Part shown: positions 46,578 through 56,965 of the stretch, in pieces
How positions within the stretch are numbered: position 1 is the first letter of the stretch
Layout of the letters: each line of letters opens with the position of its first letter
Position numbers and translations under genes: made by a program
From: Rhizomys pruinosus
Taxonomy: Eukaryota; Chordata; Mammalia; Rodentia; Spalacidae
Assembly: GCA_009823505.1 (NCBI GenBank)
Contig: VZQC01002907.1
Location: 428,049-492,048, forward strand
Reading direction: 5' to 3'
Length of the DNA stretch: 64,000 bases
Notes under the pieces: generated by a model
The model's input: only the letters and a program-made list of their open reading frames with translations
Databases searched by the model: none
Told to the model about the DNA's origin: nothing

Positions 46578-48287
46578 TGTGAATGTAAAATTGTATAAAT
46601 TACTGTACTTGAATACTTCTGTTCTCCCAGTATTGCTTGCTGGATATTTTAGTGCCTTGGACTTCTATTGCTTCTGCTGTTAGCATCAACTTACCAGACC
46701 CCAGGTCACCAAAGGGCATGTGGAAAGAAATCTTAGGTCCATATGTCCCCAGCAGTTGGGTATGCCAAAGGGAAGGTGAAAGTGTTTTGTTCTAATTACT
46801 CAGTTTTGCCTAGAGCAGGTGTACGATGAGTACAGTGAGAAGTTGGCATCAGTGTTGAAAGCAGAAAGTTCTATGTCATGAAGAGCGAAGGAAAGGTGTT
46901 AAAACAGAATTGGGCAGTATAAAAGACTAAAGGAAGTGTGAGCTGTATGAAAGACAAAGATTGAAGGGGCCAGGAGCAAACTTAAAGATAAGTGATGCCT
47001 GGCCAGTGACTGTCAGAGATCTCATTTTGCTGGGCTTGAACAAATAAGACCTAGAGGAAATTAAACATAAAGTAATGGGGTGGGGTAGTTTTGAAGACGG
47101 AAGTATGATAGTGGTTAAGCCATAGATGGTAAAGTTGCTCTAAGAAAACCTGCTTGGGCTGCCCCCACCTCTTGTTGCACATGTACCATGTATTTCTCAG
47201 CTTGAAGTACTATACTATGGAAAACAGACCCACTTCTAACTTTCTAAAAGTGCTTATTTCCTACCCATTTCCTCTATGATACCCAAGTGGTTGCACAACC
47301 AGAATGTACTGTGCCACCAGTATTTCTATAACATTCTCACATTTTCATGCCCATATTTCCCACAGATAACTGCAGCCAGCCAGTATTACTTAGTGCTATG
47401 TCTAGTTGTCATGGGCACTTCTTTTACTTGCAGCATTTTCTGGAAAAACCAACCTAATTGGCCATGTTTGGAAAGGGATCTGACTATTCTCAAAAGATGG
47501 ATAAAGAAGCAGAACTCTTCATTCCTTGGGTGCGTCCTCCCTTGATGTGGCTGTAGTTGGAAAATTGATGTACTTCCAAACTGCCCACCTCAATCACATA
47601 TATATCCGGGGAGTCACCACAGTGGGAAGAGCCTGGCTACCTGAGTCCTATTCTCCTTTTAAGGGCATTTTGGACTAGGCCCAAAGATGCAAGTGAGAGC
47701 TGAGAGTTAGGGAGATGGAAGTGTAAGGAGCAGGGAGGGTGTCAGGCCCTGCTACCAAAGCATTCACAAAGTCACTCTTTTGGGGAGAAGTCAGAGTACA
47801 GATAGAACAACTAAGGTGCCATGTTAAATGAGAAATGGACTGCTTAGGATGAATGAGAATACTTTCTACCAGAGGAAGAGGGAGCCAAATGCAGCACATT
47901 GTTGTTTTATTTTGATTTAATAATTTGGAGGTCTTTTCATCCATTCACAAAGGTTTATTTACTGTTGTTTTTTCCCCTCCTGTGGATGAAGTAACTGAAG
48001 CCTAGAGGAACGAGCTAGTGCTACTGAACTGTTTTAAGTTATTTCTGTGTTAATAGTACACTTTATCTTTTTCCACATTAAAAAGAACTTTCCCAATTAT
48101 AAATGTTTTCCTTACATTATTTAACAATGTACACTGTTAAAAAAAAAAAATGAATTCAAACCTTGGGGGTTTCTCAGCAGCCGTTAATTGTACATTTTGC
48201 ACTAACTCCGGGTGTTGCGCTTCTTGTAAGATTGCGCTTTGTGCTTCAGTTTGTTACCTTTGTAGACTTATTTAATGAAACCATTCA

Positions 48288-48293
48288 AATAAA
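48288..48293 (+). promoter_or_regulatory. WNK1: Probable distal WNK1 polyadenylation signal
   Basis: AATAAA followed within 30 bases by a GU-rich stretch (TTGCTTTTGTTGAG, then TTGGAGTGT). It is the last signal before the B1 insertion and the converging RAD52 3' end. Confidence 0.7.
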
Positions 48294-48325
48294 CCAAACT
48301 TGCTTTTGTTGAGCTTTGGAGTGTC

Positions 48326-48496
48326 TTTTTTTTTTTTTTTTTTTTTTGGGTCTTTTTGAGACAGGGTCTTCTCCCTGTAGCCCCAGCTGGCCTGGAGCTC
48401 ACGGTGTAGACCAGGCTGGCCTTGAACTCACAGAGATCCATCTGCCTCTGCCTCCCCAGTGCTAGGATTAAAGGTGTGTGTGTCACCACGCCCAGC
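48326..48496 (-). mobile_element. B1 SINE between the converging WNK1 and RAD52 ends
   Basis: T-rich tail, GTCTTTTTGAGACAGGGTC, inverted head CCACGCCCAGC. TGGAGTGTC at 48317-48325 and 48497-48505 is the target-site duplication. Confidence 0.92.
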
Positions 48497-48523
48497 TGGA
48501 GTGTCATTTCTAGCAAAGATGTT

Positions 48524-48529
48524 TTTATT
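48524..48529 (-). promoter_or_regulatory. RAD52: Candidate RAD52 polyadenylation signal
   Basis: AATAAA on the minus strand, about 2.5 kb after the RAD52 stop and the last one before the WNK1 3' end. Inferred from position and hexamer only. An earlier cleavage site cannot be excluded. Confidence 0.4.
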
Positions 48530-48742
48530 GACTGCTTTTGAGTTCTGTACAATGTATAGCTGGACTTGCTGTCCCAGGAACTTTTGGAGGAGCAGTTTTA
48601 CCCCAAACTAAAACCAGTTGTTAGTAATGAAAGTGATCCTTTTTCTGATGAAAATGGCAACTGTTATCAAAATCAAAAGAGAAATACTGCCCCATAGAGA
48701 ACAACAGGGGGAAGCAATAGCTGTTAGAAAACAGGAAAGCTG

Positions 48743-48945
48743 GGGCTGGAGAGATGGCCTAGCGGTTAAGAGCGCCACTGCTCTTACAGAGGACCTGGGT
48801 TCGATCTCCAGCACCCACATGGCGGCCAAGAACCTTCTGAAACTCCAATTCCAGGAGAACTCCAGTTCCAGGGGAGTCCGACACCCTCTTCTGACCTCTG
48901 TGGCATTGCACGACACAGGTGCACATGCAGACAGTACATTCAAGA
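48743..48945 (+). mobile_element. B2 SINE with 17-bp internal duplication
   Basis: GGGGCTGGAGAGATGGCCTAGCGG head; tail shortened at GACAGTACATTC. Diverged SINE sequence follows to 49070. Confidence 0.9.
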
Positions 48946-49082
48946 CTAGACGTGAGGGCAGGCAAGAATGCTCAGTGATGAGGGCGCTTCCACCAAGCCT
49001 GAAGATCTGTGTTTGATCCTGGTATCCATGTGCCGGAAGAGGAGAGCCATCTTCACACAAATGTAAAGAATTCTTTAAGATT

Positions 49083-49222
49083 AGGCTGGGTATGTTGCTT
49101 ACCCTTTAATCCCAGCATTCAGGAGGCAGAGGCAGGTGGATCTCTGAGATTGAGGCCAGCCTGGTCTACATGGTTATAAGCTAGCTGGGGCTACAAGGAA
49201 AGTCTTATCTTAAAAAGACCAA
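49083..49222 (+). mobile_element. B1 SINE, diverged
   Basis: GGCTGGGTATGTTGCTTACCC...TTATCTTAAAAAGACC. Confidence 0.8.
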
Positions 49223-49396
49223 AATGACACAGCATAGCCCAAAATGCATCATAAAACTTCAACCTCACTGTTGATTTGGGAGGGGGAGGGTTATGAAACA
49301 TCTAACCACTAAGAAAAGTTTATGTTAAGGTGGGTTCTCATATCTAAGAAACAGCTAACATTCCCTGCTAAAAAGTAGGTATTTTGCCTATTCCTA

Positions 49397-49510
49397 GCTG
49401 GGCGTGGTGGTACACGCCTGTAATCCCAGCACTGGGGAGGCACAGGCAGGCGGATCTCTGTGAGTTCAAGGCCAGCTGGAGCTACAGGGAGACCCTGTCT
49501 CAAAAAAAAC
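49397..49510 (+). mobile_element. B1 SINE, internally deleted
   Basis: GCTGGGCGTGGTGGTACACGCC; lacks the CTGGTCTACAGAGTGAGTTCC part. Confidence 0.87.
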
Positions 49511-49534
49511 CTAAAGAAAAAGAATGCCTATTCC

Positions 49535-49745
49535 TAGGGCTCCACGGTTAGGAGCAGTGGCTATTCTTGAAGAGGACCCAGGTTTGGTTTCCAGTACCCA
49601 CCCATATGGAAGCCAACAACCATCCATAACTTCAGCTCCAAGGATCCAGTGCCCTCTTCTGACCGTTCTGTAGGCATTTCACAACACAGGTGCACCTAAT
49701 ATACATGCAGTCAATACACTCATAACACATAAAATTAATAAAATA
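49535..49745 (+). mobile_element. B2 SINE, diverged
   Basis: GGGCTCCACGGTTAGGAGCAGTGG...CACTCATAACACATAAAATTAATAAAAT. Confidence 0.7.
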
Positions 49746-50259
49746 TTTTTAATTCCTATTATTTCCTTAGGGAAAAAACACTGGCCTTGAAAGACACGTG
49801 CTGAGGTTGCAGAGTGCTCCCTATGACCCATGGTTTTGCTTTCAAAAGTTTTGGCCAAAAGTGCTCAATTCTTGACTTGCAAACTGCGTGTTCTGAACAG
49901 CGTGAAGATCCCAACTCGAGCCCGAGTTGTCTTTGCCCAGGCTATCCAGGCTAGTAGCCCTGTCTCCAAGAGGCTTCTCCATTAGCAGTTCCACAGCTCC
50001 ACACCAGTACGTGTACAAACACGAATATACTTTATGGTTCCAGAGCTCATGAATAGAAAGTCTGATGATTTGGTTGTGCCATTGAGAAGACCAAATGTGT
50101 CTAAGAAGAAAAGTAAGTTTTTAACCTAATACAAAGGGAAGGGGGAGAAAAAATGATGCAGTTGCTGAGATCACTAATGTGATACTGAATGGAAAACACT
50201 GGTTTTCTAACTGCTTACCACAGGACATGGAGAGGACCTTAAATAAGAGGGCTTATACC

Positions 50260-50490
50260 GGGGCTGGAGAGATGGCCTGGCGGTTAAGAGCGCCGACTGC
50301 TCTTGCAGAGGACTCGGGTTCGATCCCCAGCACCCACATGGCGGCTGAGAACCGTCTGTAACTCCAATTCCAAGAGAACTCCAGTTTCAGGGGAATCCGA
50401 CACACTCTTCTGACCTCCGAAGCATTGCACGACACAGGTGCACAAACTTACATGCAGACAATACATTCATACACATAAATAAAAAAATAA
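50260..50490 (+). mobile_element. B2 SINE with 17-bp internal duplication
   Basis: GGGGCTGGAGAGATGGCCTGGCGG head, CpG-rich. Flanked by AGAGGGCTTATACC (about 50246 and 50494), a target-site duplication. Confidence 0.94.
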
Positions 50491-51003
50491 AAAAGAGGGC
50501 TTATACCATCTGACTTTCAGGTATCTGCTCTGCAGGTAGAGGAGGAGTACTTGAGATGAAGACTGGCCTGAGCTGTGCAGTGGTCAAGAAGCACTGCAAG
50601 GCCTGTTCTCAAGAATAGTACTGAGTGGACAGCATTAATAGCAAAAAGCACAAGGAAAGATGAGATCACACATAATTTAATGCAGGCAGCTGATCAAGCT
50701 GATGCTTAGGGCAAAGATGGGCTATAAAGCTCAAGGGCAGGCAGCCTGCCAAATCCTAAAATCTCTTAATAGTTTACGAGTAGGGAATGAAAGTAGTGAA
50801 AAACTTGAGAGTCAAAGCAAAGGCACCCCAGCTGTTGGCCTCCCATCACAAGGTACAAGAAGCCTGGCTTCCTCTCTGCCGTGGGGCTCTTAAGTCTTCT
50901 AGTAAGGTACAGCCTGAGCCAAGGTGTAAAAACCTCAGGAATAAATTTGGTGACCAAACTGCATTCCAAAGTCCATTTTTGACAGAAGCCAATGTCTTGA
51001 GTC

Positions 51004-51065
51004 TCAGAATGGATCCAGTTTCCTTTTCTTCAGGTCCTGGCTTTTCCTATGAGAGTCAGAGTTTC
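51004..51065 (-). CDS. RAD52: RAD52 last coding exon, basic C-terminus
   Basis: 62 nt after TCTTCCACAG on the minus strand, encoding [19 protein letters not shown] and TGA. It corresponds to human NWESHRKSQDMKKRKYDPS, the nuclear localisation signal. It is too short to stand out as an open frame and was found from its sequence and phase. Confidence 0.93.
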
Positions 51066-54000
51066 CTGTGGAAGATAAACGGCTTAAATGCAGCATGATT
51101 TTTTTTTTTTAATTTGTCTTTTTGAAATAGGGTCTCCCTGTAGCCCCAACTGTCCTGGAACTCACTATGTAGACCAGGGTAGCCTTGAACTCCCAGAGAT
51201 CCACCTGCCTCTGCTGCCCCGGTAATGATTTTTTGTTCTTTTTTTTTCTTCTTCTTGTCTTTTTGAGACAGGGTCTCCCTGTAGCCCTGGCTGGCCTTGA
51301 ACTCCCAGAAATCTGCCTGCCTCTGCCTTCTGAGTGTTGGGATTAAAGGCATGCACCACCATGCCTGGCCCAAGTGATGATTTTAGAATAAACAGTAGCT
51401 GGGGCTGGAGAGATGACTCAGCACTTAAAAAGCACTTGCAACTCCATCAGGGGAACAGGAGTTCTAATCCCAGCACCTGTGTCAGGTGGGATCCAGGGGC
51501 CCTGATTTCACTATACAGCTCAGGACAGCCTGGTCTACATAGTTCCAGGCCAGCCGGGGCTACAGCAAGACCATGTCTCAACAACAACAAAAATTCACAG
51601 AATTAACCCAGAATCCTCTTGTTCAACACGTCTACACTACCTGTTACATGCTGATTAGTATTGCAGGTATGCAGGTGCCAGGATCCGGGTTGTTCTTGTT
51701 GCTTCTGATGGCTAAGGCTGTGTGGGATAATGTCCTGGATCACCATCTGGTTGCTGAAGGCTCGGGTGGCAGAGGCCTGGGGTGGTTCTGGACTAGACGA
51801 GGGTTTAATGATCTCCTCTAAGTCTGGAGTCAGGTCCCACATTTCAGGGTTGTCCTCCAGGTTCTCTACAGAGACCAAGAAAAGCATTCTCACAGAAAGC
51901 CCTTGGGAAAGTGCTCGCAGGAGTTCCAGAACTTGAGAGTCGGAAAGACCCAGACCACACAGTGAGACCCTCATCTGGGGTGGGGGGTTCCGTGTTTTTA
52001 GTTCCCTCTGATAAACTTGTAATTTTATCTCTGTACTCTGGGATCTTACCTTTGGTTAGGGTAAGGGAGAAACTACACGTTTTATTAGTCAGATTCCGAC
52101 AGTCAACTGGGGGATTTCTCCATTTTTTTAAAACTTACTGCACTAGCCAGGTATGGTGGTGCACGCCTTTAATCCTCACACTGGGGAGGCAGAGGCAAGT
52201 GGATCTCTGTGAGTTCAAGGCCAGCCTGGTCTACAGAGTGAGTTCCAGGACAGCTGGGGCTACAGGGAGACCCTGTCTCGAGAAGACAAACAAAACAAAA
52301 CGAAATAGCAAGACCATCCCCCAGCCTCAGGCAGAGCGCAGAGAGCCACACTTCAGTTTTTTTCTCTGTTGTCTATGGACCAAACATTGTTTAGGGTGCT
52401 TTATTAACCAAAATCATGCTGGGAGTGGCGGCACACACCTTTAATCCTATAATCCTCACACTGGGGAGGCAGCAAGTGGATCTTTGTGAGTTCAAGGCCA
52501 GCCTGGTCTACATAGCAAATTCCAGGCCAGCTGGGGCTACAGGGAGAACAGTCTCAACAAAACACCACCCCACCCCTCCCTGGAAAAAAAAAAAACCACA
52601 CACAAATGAAAATGAGTACAAGTATTTCTTAAGTGTCCAGTGGTCAGTCCTTGGCCATTTACCTGGAAAGCTGGCTTTCTCCCTGCGCAGTTCGGAGGCA
52701 GCAGCAGCAGCAGCTATGGGAGTGCTGTGCTGCGGAGGGGCTGGGTGCTCTGCTGTGTTTACACAAAAGAAAAAGGACAGCTCATAGGCCACACGGCTTG
52801 TGAAACCTGGGGTTAAGTCTGAGGGAGAACCATCCCTGTGGTTGGTCCTGTGGTTCCGCTGTGGCACAGCGCCCTGGGGGATCAGGTTCTGACTCTCAAG
52901 TCCAATCTCCTCCTCACTAGAGTGGAAAGGACCATGTTTGTTCCCTCTTCATCTCTGTGTGACAAAGTGGAACTCAAGTAGCCCAGGCGGGCGTCGAATA
53001 CTCTCTAGCCAAGGACGTCCTTGAATGTCTGACCCTCCTGGGATAACAGGAACGTGCCACCACCACTTTATGTGGTGCTGGGGACAGGACTCCGGATGCT
53101 AGGCAAGCACTGTACCAACTGAACTCATCCCCAGCCCATTTCCTCCTTCCCAACAAAAGACGGTTGTTAGATGCCACCCCAGTGGTTCCGAGGGTCTGGC
53201 AAGGGCAGTGGAACCTGGATTCTACCTCTGCCCCAGGTTCCCAGCAGGGCCCAGAAGCCAGACTTTCCGGATAAATCAGTTGGGCTGTGCCCAGAGCAGC
53301 GAGCTGCTGGCTCCTGGTTTGCTCCCCACACTGACTGTCCTGTCAGTACTGAAGGGGATGATAATCCTCAGAAAAGCATGTCCCCTGAGAGCTGGAAAGA
53401 GAAGCTCAGCAAGAAGAGCACCAGCTGCTCTTACAGAGGACCTGGGTTCGAATCCCAGCACCCATGTGGCAGCTAACAACCATCCTTAACTACAGTTCCA
53501 GGGGATTCGACACCCTCTTCTGTGTTCCTTGGGCACTCACAACAGGTGTATTCAGACCTTCAGTCATAACACTCAAACACACAAAACAATAAATAAAAAA
53601 CAAATGAAGCATGTCCCCTGTTCCTTCACTCACACAGAAAAGTGGGCAAAGCTCGTTGGTCTGAGATCAGCTCCTTTGTCTCCCAACGTCTGGGCAGCAC
53701 CATGCCCCTCAAACGTCTACCCACTTCTCCCATGGAACCTGAACTCTGAAATAAACTTAGCTCCTCATTAAAAAGCCATCTGAGAAGCAAGGGCTTCAAA
53801 TGCAGACAACGCGCAGCCCCCCCCCCCCCAATTATTCACTTGAAACTTTAAATTCCAGAAGATCAATGCCCATTTACTTCCTAAGCTCTTGGTCTTTAGA
53901 ACTGGGACACGCAGGGAGGTTTCCCCATCGTTCTGGAGGCTCATCTGTCTAGCGGAACTTGGACAAACTTAGGGACGGCAGGCCTGGGCTGAGCCACACC

Positions 54001-54489
54001 TCCCTCTCACACACCCTCTCTCTTAGTCTCAACTTCCGCTGCAGGTGTGGGAACTTGCAGGCGTCTCTCCATCTGCTCCCGGAACTGCTGCTGGAGCTGC
54101 TTCTGCCGGAGCTTCCGCTGGTAAGTGGCATCGCTGCCCACTGCCGAGGCCAGACTGCTGCAAACCAATGTAACCACAATAGACTCGGGCCCGAGCGGGC
54201 GCACTGACCCCCCTGCAGGTTTCCAGGGCAGAAGCAGAGGTGACTAAGCCACAGAAGGGACCGTGGAGGAAAGGGGGGACCTGCGTCAGTACCCGGAGCT
54301 GCGGTCCTCATCCCCCTGCGGCCTCGGGTCCGACTTGTGTGGTTGGCTTATTTTACAAGGGGAGGCTGCCTCTTGTGGTTTGGAGGGTCCCAGTGCCACA
54401 CCCTGCCGGCAGCTGTTAGATCTTGCTTGTTCCACAGACGGTTCAAAATCTTGTCTCTTTGCGTTAGTTAAATCCACTTCTAGAGGGAG
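51004..54489 (-). CDS. RAD52: RAD52, C-terminal half (five exons to the stop)
   Basis: RAD52 anneals single strands and mediates RAD51 loading on RPA-coated DNA in homologous recombination and single-strand annealing. The minus-strand exons, in gene order, are 54489-54293, 54157-54015, 52752-52663, 51865-51641 and 51065-51004. All have AG/GT borders and agreeing phases. They encode [20 protein letters not shown], the Gln/Arg-rich helix [20 protein letters not shown], then Pro- and acid-rich linker and a basic end ([13 protein letters not shown]). In human RAD52 this half binds RPA and RAD51 and carries the nuclear signal. The preceding exon, which ends the DNA-binding core, should lie at higher coordinates on the minus strand. 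It is found instead on the plus strand at 61132. The ring-forming N-terminal exons are not in the window. Confidence 0.95.
51100..51372 (-). mobile_element. Two reverse B1 copies in the last RAD52 intron
   Basis: 51100-51222 (GTCTTTTTGAAATAGGGTC...) and 51245-51372 (CTTTTTGAGACAGGGTC...ACCATGCCTGGCC). Confidence 0.85.
51402..51595 (+). mobile_element. B2 head joined to a B1 3' part
   Basis: GGGGCTGGAGAGATGACTCAGC...GGATCCAGGGGCCC, then CAGCCTGGTCTACATAGTTCCAGGCCAG and CAACAACAAAAA. Confidence 0.7.
51641..51865 (-). CDS. RAD52: RAD52 exon, [18 protein letters not shown]
   Basis: 225 nt after TTGGTCTCTGTAG on the minus strand. It encodes [20 protein letters not shown], then [20 protein letters not shown] and [16 protein letters not shown] (split Gly) before GTAGTG. 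It matches the human LEDNSEKWAVTPD / HSVCHQKPQAKSGSW region, part of the RAD51-binding and C-terminal segment. Confidence 0.95.
52145..52590 (+). mobile_element. Two B1 copies in a RAD52 intron
   Basis: 52145-52300 (GCCAGGTATGGTGGTGCACGCC...) and 52416-52590 (GCTGGGAGTGGCGGCACACACC...). The second has ACC-rich sequence after its tail. Confidence 0.88.
52663..52752 (-). CDS. RAD52: RAD52 exon with a polyalanine run
   Basis: 90 nt between GTGTAAACACAG and GTAAAT on the minus strand. It encodes [20 protein letters not shown], then LRREKASFP. Human has PAPPVTHSTP at the same place, followed by a different non-alanine stretch. A (GCT)n run codes the alanines. Phase 1 in and out agrees with both neighbours. 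Confidence 0.88.
52955..53140 (-). mobile_element. Old B1/B4-like SINE
   Basis: TGACAAAGTGGAACTCAAGTAGCCC...ACAGGAACGTGCCACCACC...CTAGGCAAGCACTGTACC; diverged. Confidence 0.55.
53390..53605 (+). mobile_element. B2 SINE, diverged
   Basis: GAGCTGGAAAGAGAAGCTCAGCAAG...ACCTGGGTTCGAATCCCAGC...CAATAAATAAAAAAC. Confidence 0.82.
53606..54014. other. RAD52 intron, no gene
   Basis: Unique sequence with a run of about 13 C at 53817-53829. Confidence 0.6.
54015..54157 (-). CDS. RAD52: RAD52 exon with the [14 protein letters not shown] helix
   Basis: 143 nt, entered after TTGGTTTGCAG. It encodes [20 protein letters not shown] and [20 protein letters not shown], ending VETKRE plus one base before GTGTGTG. 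The helix is near-identical to human RAD52 in the RPA-interaction region. The donor position within the GAGAGGGTGTG run was chosen because it keeps phase with the next exon. Confidence 0.92.
54293..54489 (-). CDS. RAD52: RAD52 exon, [18 protein letters not shown]
   Basis: 197 nt, phase 0 in. On the minus strand the acceptor CTCACTAG precedes CTCCCTCTAGAAGTGG. It encodes [20 protein letters not shown], then [10 protein letters not shown], ending DEDRSSG (split Gly) before GTACTG. It is closely similar to the human exon after LNKLPRQ, with the rest of the linker more diverged. Confidence 0.95.
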
Positions 54490-54834
54490 CTAGTGAGAGA
54501 AGAGACGGAACTCGCACCTGCTTCTCCTTCCGCCCCGCCCCTGCCCTGCACGTCTGCACACGTGGGAAACGCATGACAGTCCGGGACCGCCACTCTCCTA
54601 AAAAGCAGAGAAAAATAAACCACAACTTCCAAGATTGGTCGGTTTGTAACTAGGGTCTATGTTCCCCAGACTGTTCTCAAACACTTGGGTTCAGGCAACC
54701 CGCCTGGGTTTGCCTCCTGAGCAGGTGGGAATGCACACATCTGGCATATATTAATTATATAAGAGAAATAAAAGAATTTCATTTTATTTCAAAGTTTTCT
54801 GTACTAATGAACTTTTTTTCTAATTTTATTTCTT

Positions 54835-55035
54835 ATTTACTTTATGTGTATGAGCGTATGGCCTGTATGTATGTAAGTACACCACAGGCATGCAATGCCC
54901 CACCGAGATCAGAAGAGAGTGTTAGTTCTCCTAGAACTGGAGTTACCTATGGTTGTTAGCCACCATCTGGGTGCCGGGAATTGAACTCAGGTCCTCTGGA
55001 AGAACAGCAAATGTTCTTAACATCGCTTCAGTCCA
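54835..55035 (-). mobile_element. B2 SINE, diverged
   Basis: TTTATGTGTATGAGCGTATGGCC...GTGCCGGGAATTGAACTCAGG. An old reverse B1 precedes at 54645-54750. Confidence 0.78.
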
Positions 55036-55164
55036 TGTGTTAATGAAGTTCTGACAGAAATGGATCTGGTTTTGATGTAGGGACATTCTACACAGTACTT
55101 GGAATCCTTTCTTGGCAGCTCCCCTGCCTTTGCTGTCTGTCTCCCTCTCTCTGTTTCTCTGCAT

Positions 55165-55430
55165 GGTGCTGCACGCCCATAATCCCAGCACTTGAGAGGC
55201 TGAGGCAAGAGGATTAATTACAAATGCAAGGCCAGCCTGCACTACATAGCAAGACCCTGTTTTAGCAAGGGAGGAGAAGCCGGGTGTGGTGGCCCACACC
55301 TTTAATCCCAGGACTCAGGAGGCAGAGGGCAGATCTCTGAGTTCAAGACCAGCCTAGTCTACACAGCGAGTCACAGGCCAGCTGGGGCTACAGGGAGACC
55401 CTGTGTCAAAAATAACCAAAAAAAAAAAAG
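55165..55430 (+). mobile_element. Old B1 followed by a younger B1
   Basis: 55165-55262 (GGTGCTGCACGCCCATAATCC...) and 55277-55430 (GAAGCCGGGTGTGGTGGCCCACACC...). Confidence 0.82.
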
Positions 55431-55534
55431 ATGGTTTATGTAATTGCAATGGCTAACAACAAAGAAAATATCTACAATGCACAAAATGGAAAAGCAGAAG
55501 AATCAAATCACTGCAATACAGAAAAATCAAAACA

Positions 55535-55912
55535 GCCAGGCGTGGTGGCGCACGCCTTTAATCCTAGCACTTGGGAGGCAGAGGCAGGCAGATCTCTGTG
55601 AGTTCCAGGCCAGCTGGGGCTATGGGGAGACCCTGTATCAAAAAGACAAAAAAAAAAAAAAAAAAAAAAAGGCAAAGAAAGGAAGGACAAAAAGCCTTAA
55701 GATACACAGAAAAATTTTAAATGGAATTACCATTATATATGGTAATTACTATCAGCAATTACATGTAAATGAATTTAAATCTTCAGTTAAAATATATCAG
55801 AGAGGCAGGCAGATCTTTGTGAGTTCAAGGACAGCCTGGTCTACAGAGCAAATTCCAGGACAGCTGGGGCTACAGGGAGACCCTGTCTTGAAAAGATCAA
55901 AAAAAAAATTAA
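55535..55912 (+). mobile_element. B1 and 5'-truncated B1 within L1-like sequence
   Basis: 55535-55670 (GCCAGGCGTGGTGGCGCACGCC..., 22-base A run) and 55803-55912 (GAGGCAGGCAGATCTTTG...). The DNA between and after resembles old L1 ORF2. Confidence 0.82.
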
Positions 55913-56964
55913 AATAAGATGCATCAGATGAATGGATAAAAAACAGTCCCCAGCTATACTCTGCCTAGAAGGGTTCACGTGCAGTCTAGGGGCACAGAAC
56001 GGCTCTGCGGGAAGGTGGTGAAGGCATTCCAGGCAGGGGGCTAGACCAGCACAGACAAGCACTCTTCACACCAAGACCTCTCCCAGCAACCAAGGCCATT
56101 ATGGAAAAGCAATTTAAAAAAGCCAATCCACCATGAAGATGTAACAATTATAAATATCTATGGAGCTTACATCATAGCTCCTAAATATAAACCAAACTAT
56201 GATGGGCCTGAAAAATAAGATGGTGACACACCCTATTTATAAGTTAGATAAAACAACCACAGAAACCAATAAGGAAAGAGATCTGAGCCATCCTTTACTA
56301 TAGAACAGCCTGTTATTAGCAGCAGCATGTAAACTCTTCTTGGGTGCACATGGCGTATTCTGTAAAATAGTCTGTGTTAAGCCATAAAACAAGTCCTGTC
56401 AAATTCAGCAAGATGGAAATCATAAAGTGTCATTTTCAGCCATAACCAATTAAACCAGAAATGAGTAGCACGGGGTAACGAGATGGAAAGGCTGGTCGAG
56501 TGCTCACGGCACAAGCGCGAGGGCCTGGCTGATCCCTAGCGCCCATGGAAAAGTGGCCATGGTGGGAATGCCTGTGATCAGGTTCCAGGGAGGGAGACAG
56601 GAGGGCCGGCCTGGCCCAGCTGCTGAGCCCAAGTTCAGTGAGACCCCACCTCAAAATTAAAGTGGAAAGCAAGTAAGGAAAAGACGCGGTGTTTACCTCT
56701 GGCCTCCACATGCATATACACATGGGTACACACACACATGAACACATATATTCACATGAGGAAAGGAGAGTCAACAAATAATGCTGAGAAATCTGGGTAT
56801 CCCCAGGTAGAAGAAAGAGAGCTGCCTGTCTACACCATTCACAAGAACTAACTCAATGCAGACTAAAGTCAGAAAAAAGGAAACGTTTCAGTGTTGGGTT
56901 TGGCAACAATGTTTGCTATGAAACCCAGAGCACAGGCAACAGAAATGAAAAAAAAAAAAAAAAA
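55675..56964 (+). mobile_element. Old L1 ORF2 remnants, plus strand
   Basis: Decayed, non-coding L1-like sequence. 56330-56460 resembles the endonuclease end (TTCTTGGGTGCACATGGC...GCCATAAAACAAGTCCTGTC). 56780-56945 resembles the ORF2 3' end (CACAAGAACTAACTCAATGC...GAGCACAGGCAACAGAAATG). A B4-like SINE lies at about 56480-56770. It ends in an A run followed by a single N at 56965. Confidence 0.65.
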
Positions 56965-56965
56965 N
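56965..56965. other. Single ambiguous base (N)
   Basis: The only non-ACGT base in the window, at the end of an A run and at the border between two L1 fragments that are out of order relative to each other. It may mark an uncertain assembly join. Confidence 0.95.

Larger units (their letters stand above)
45794..48312 (+). other. WNK1: WNK1 3' untranslated region
   Basis: About 2.5 kb from the stop to a probable cleavage site shortly after the AATAAA at 48288. It holds no recognisable SINE, in contrast to the introns, and is AT-rich with several T tracts. An earlier AATAAA at 46572-46577 could give a shorter transcript. The exact 3' end is inferred. Confidence 0.75.
48505..51003 (-). other. 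RAD52: RAD52 3' untranslated region (extent inferred)
   Basis: Sequence between the RAD52 stop and the candidate polyadenylation signal. It contains several SINEs (48743-48945, 49083-49222, 49397-49510, 49535-49745, 50260-50490). If the distal signal is used, the transcript carries these copies antisense. Confidence 0.4.

Noticed and set aside
54283..54540. CpG-containing region near RAD52 exons as a promoter
   Set aside because: It lies over internal RAD52 exons and introns; no first exon or initiation context is seen.
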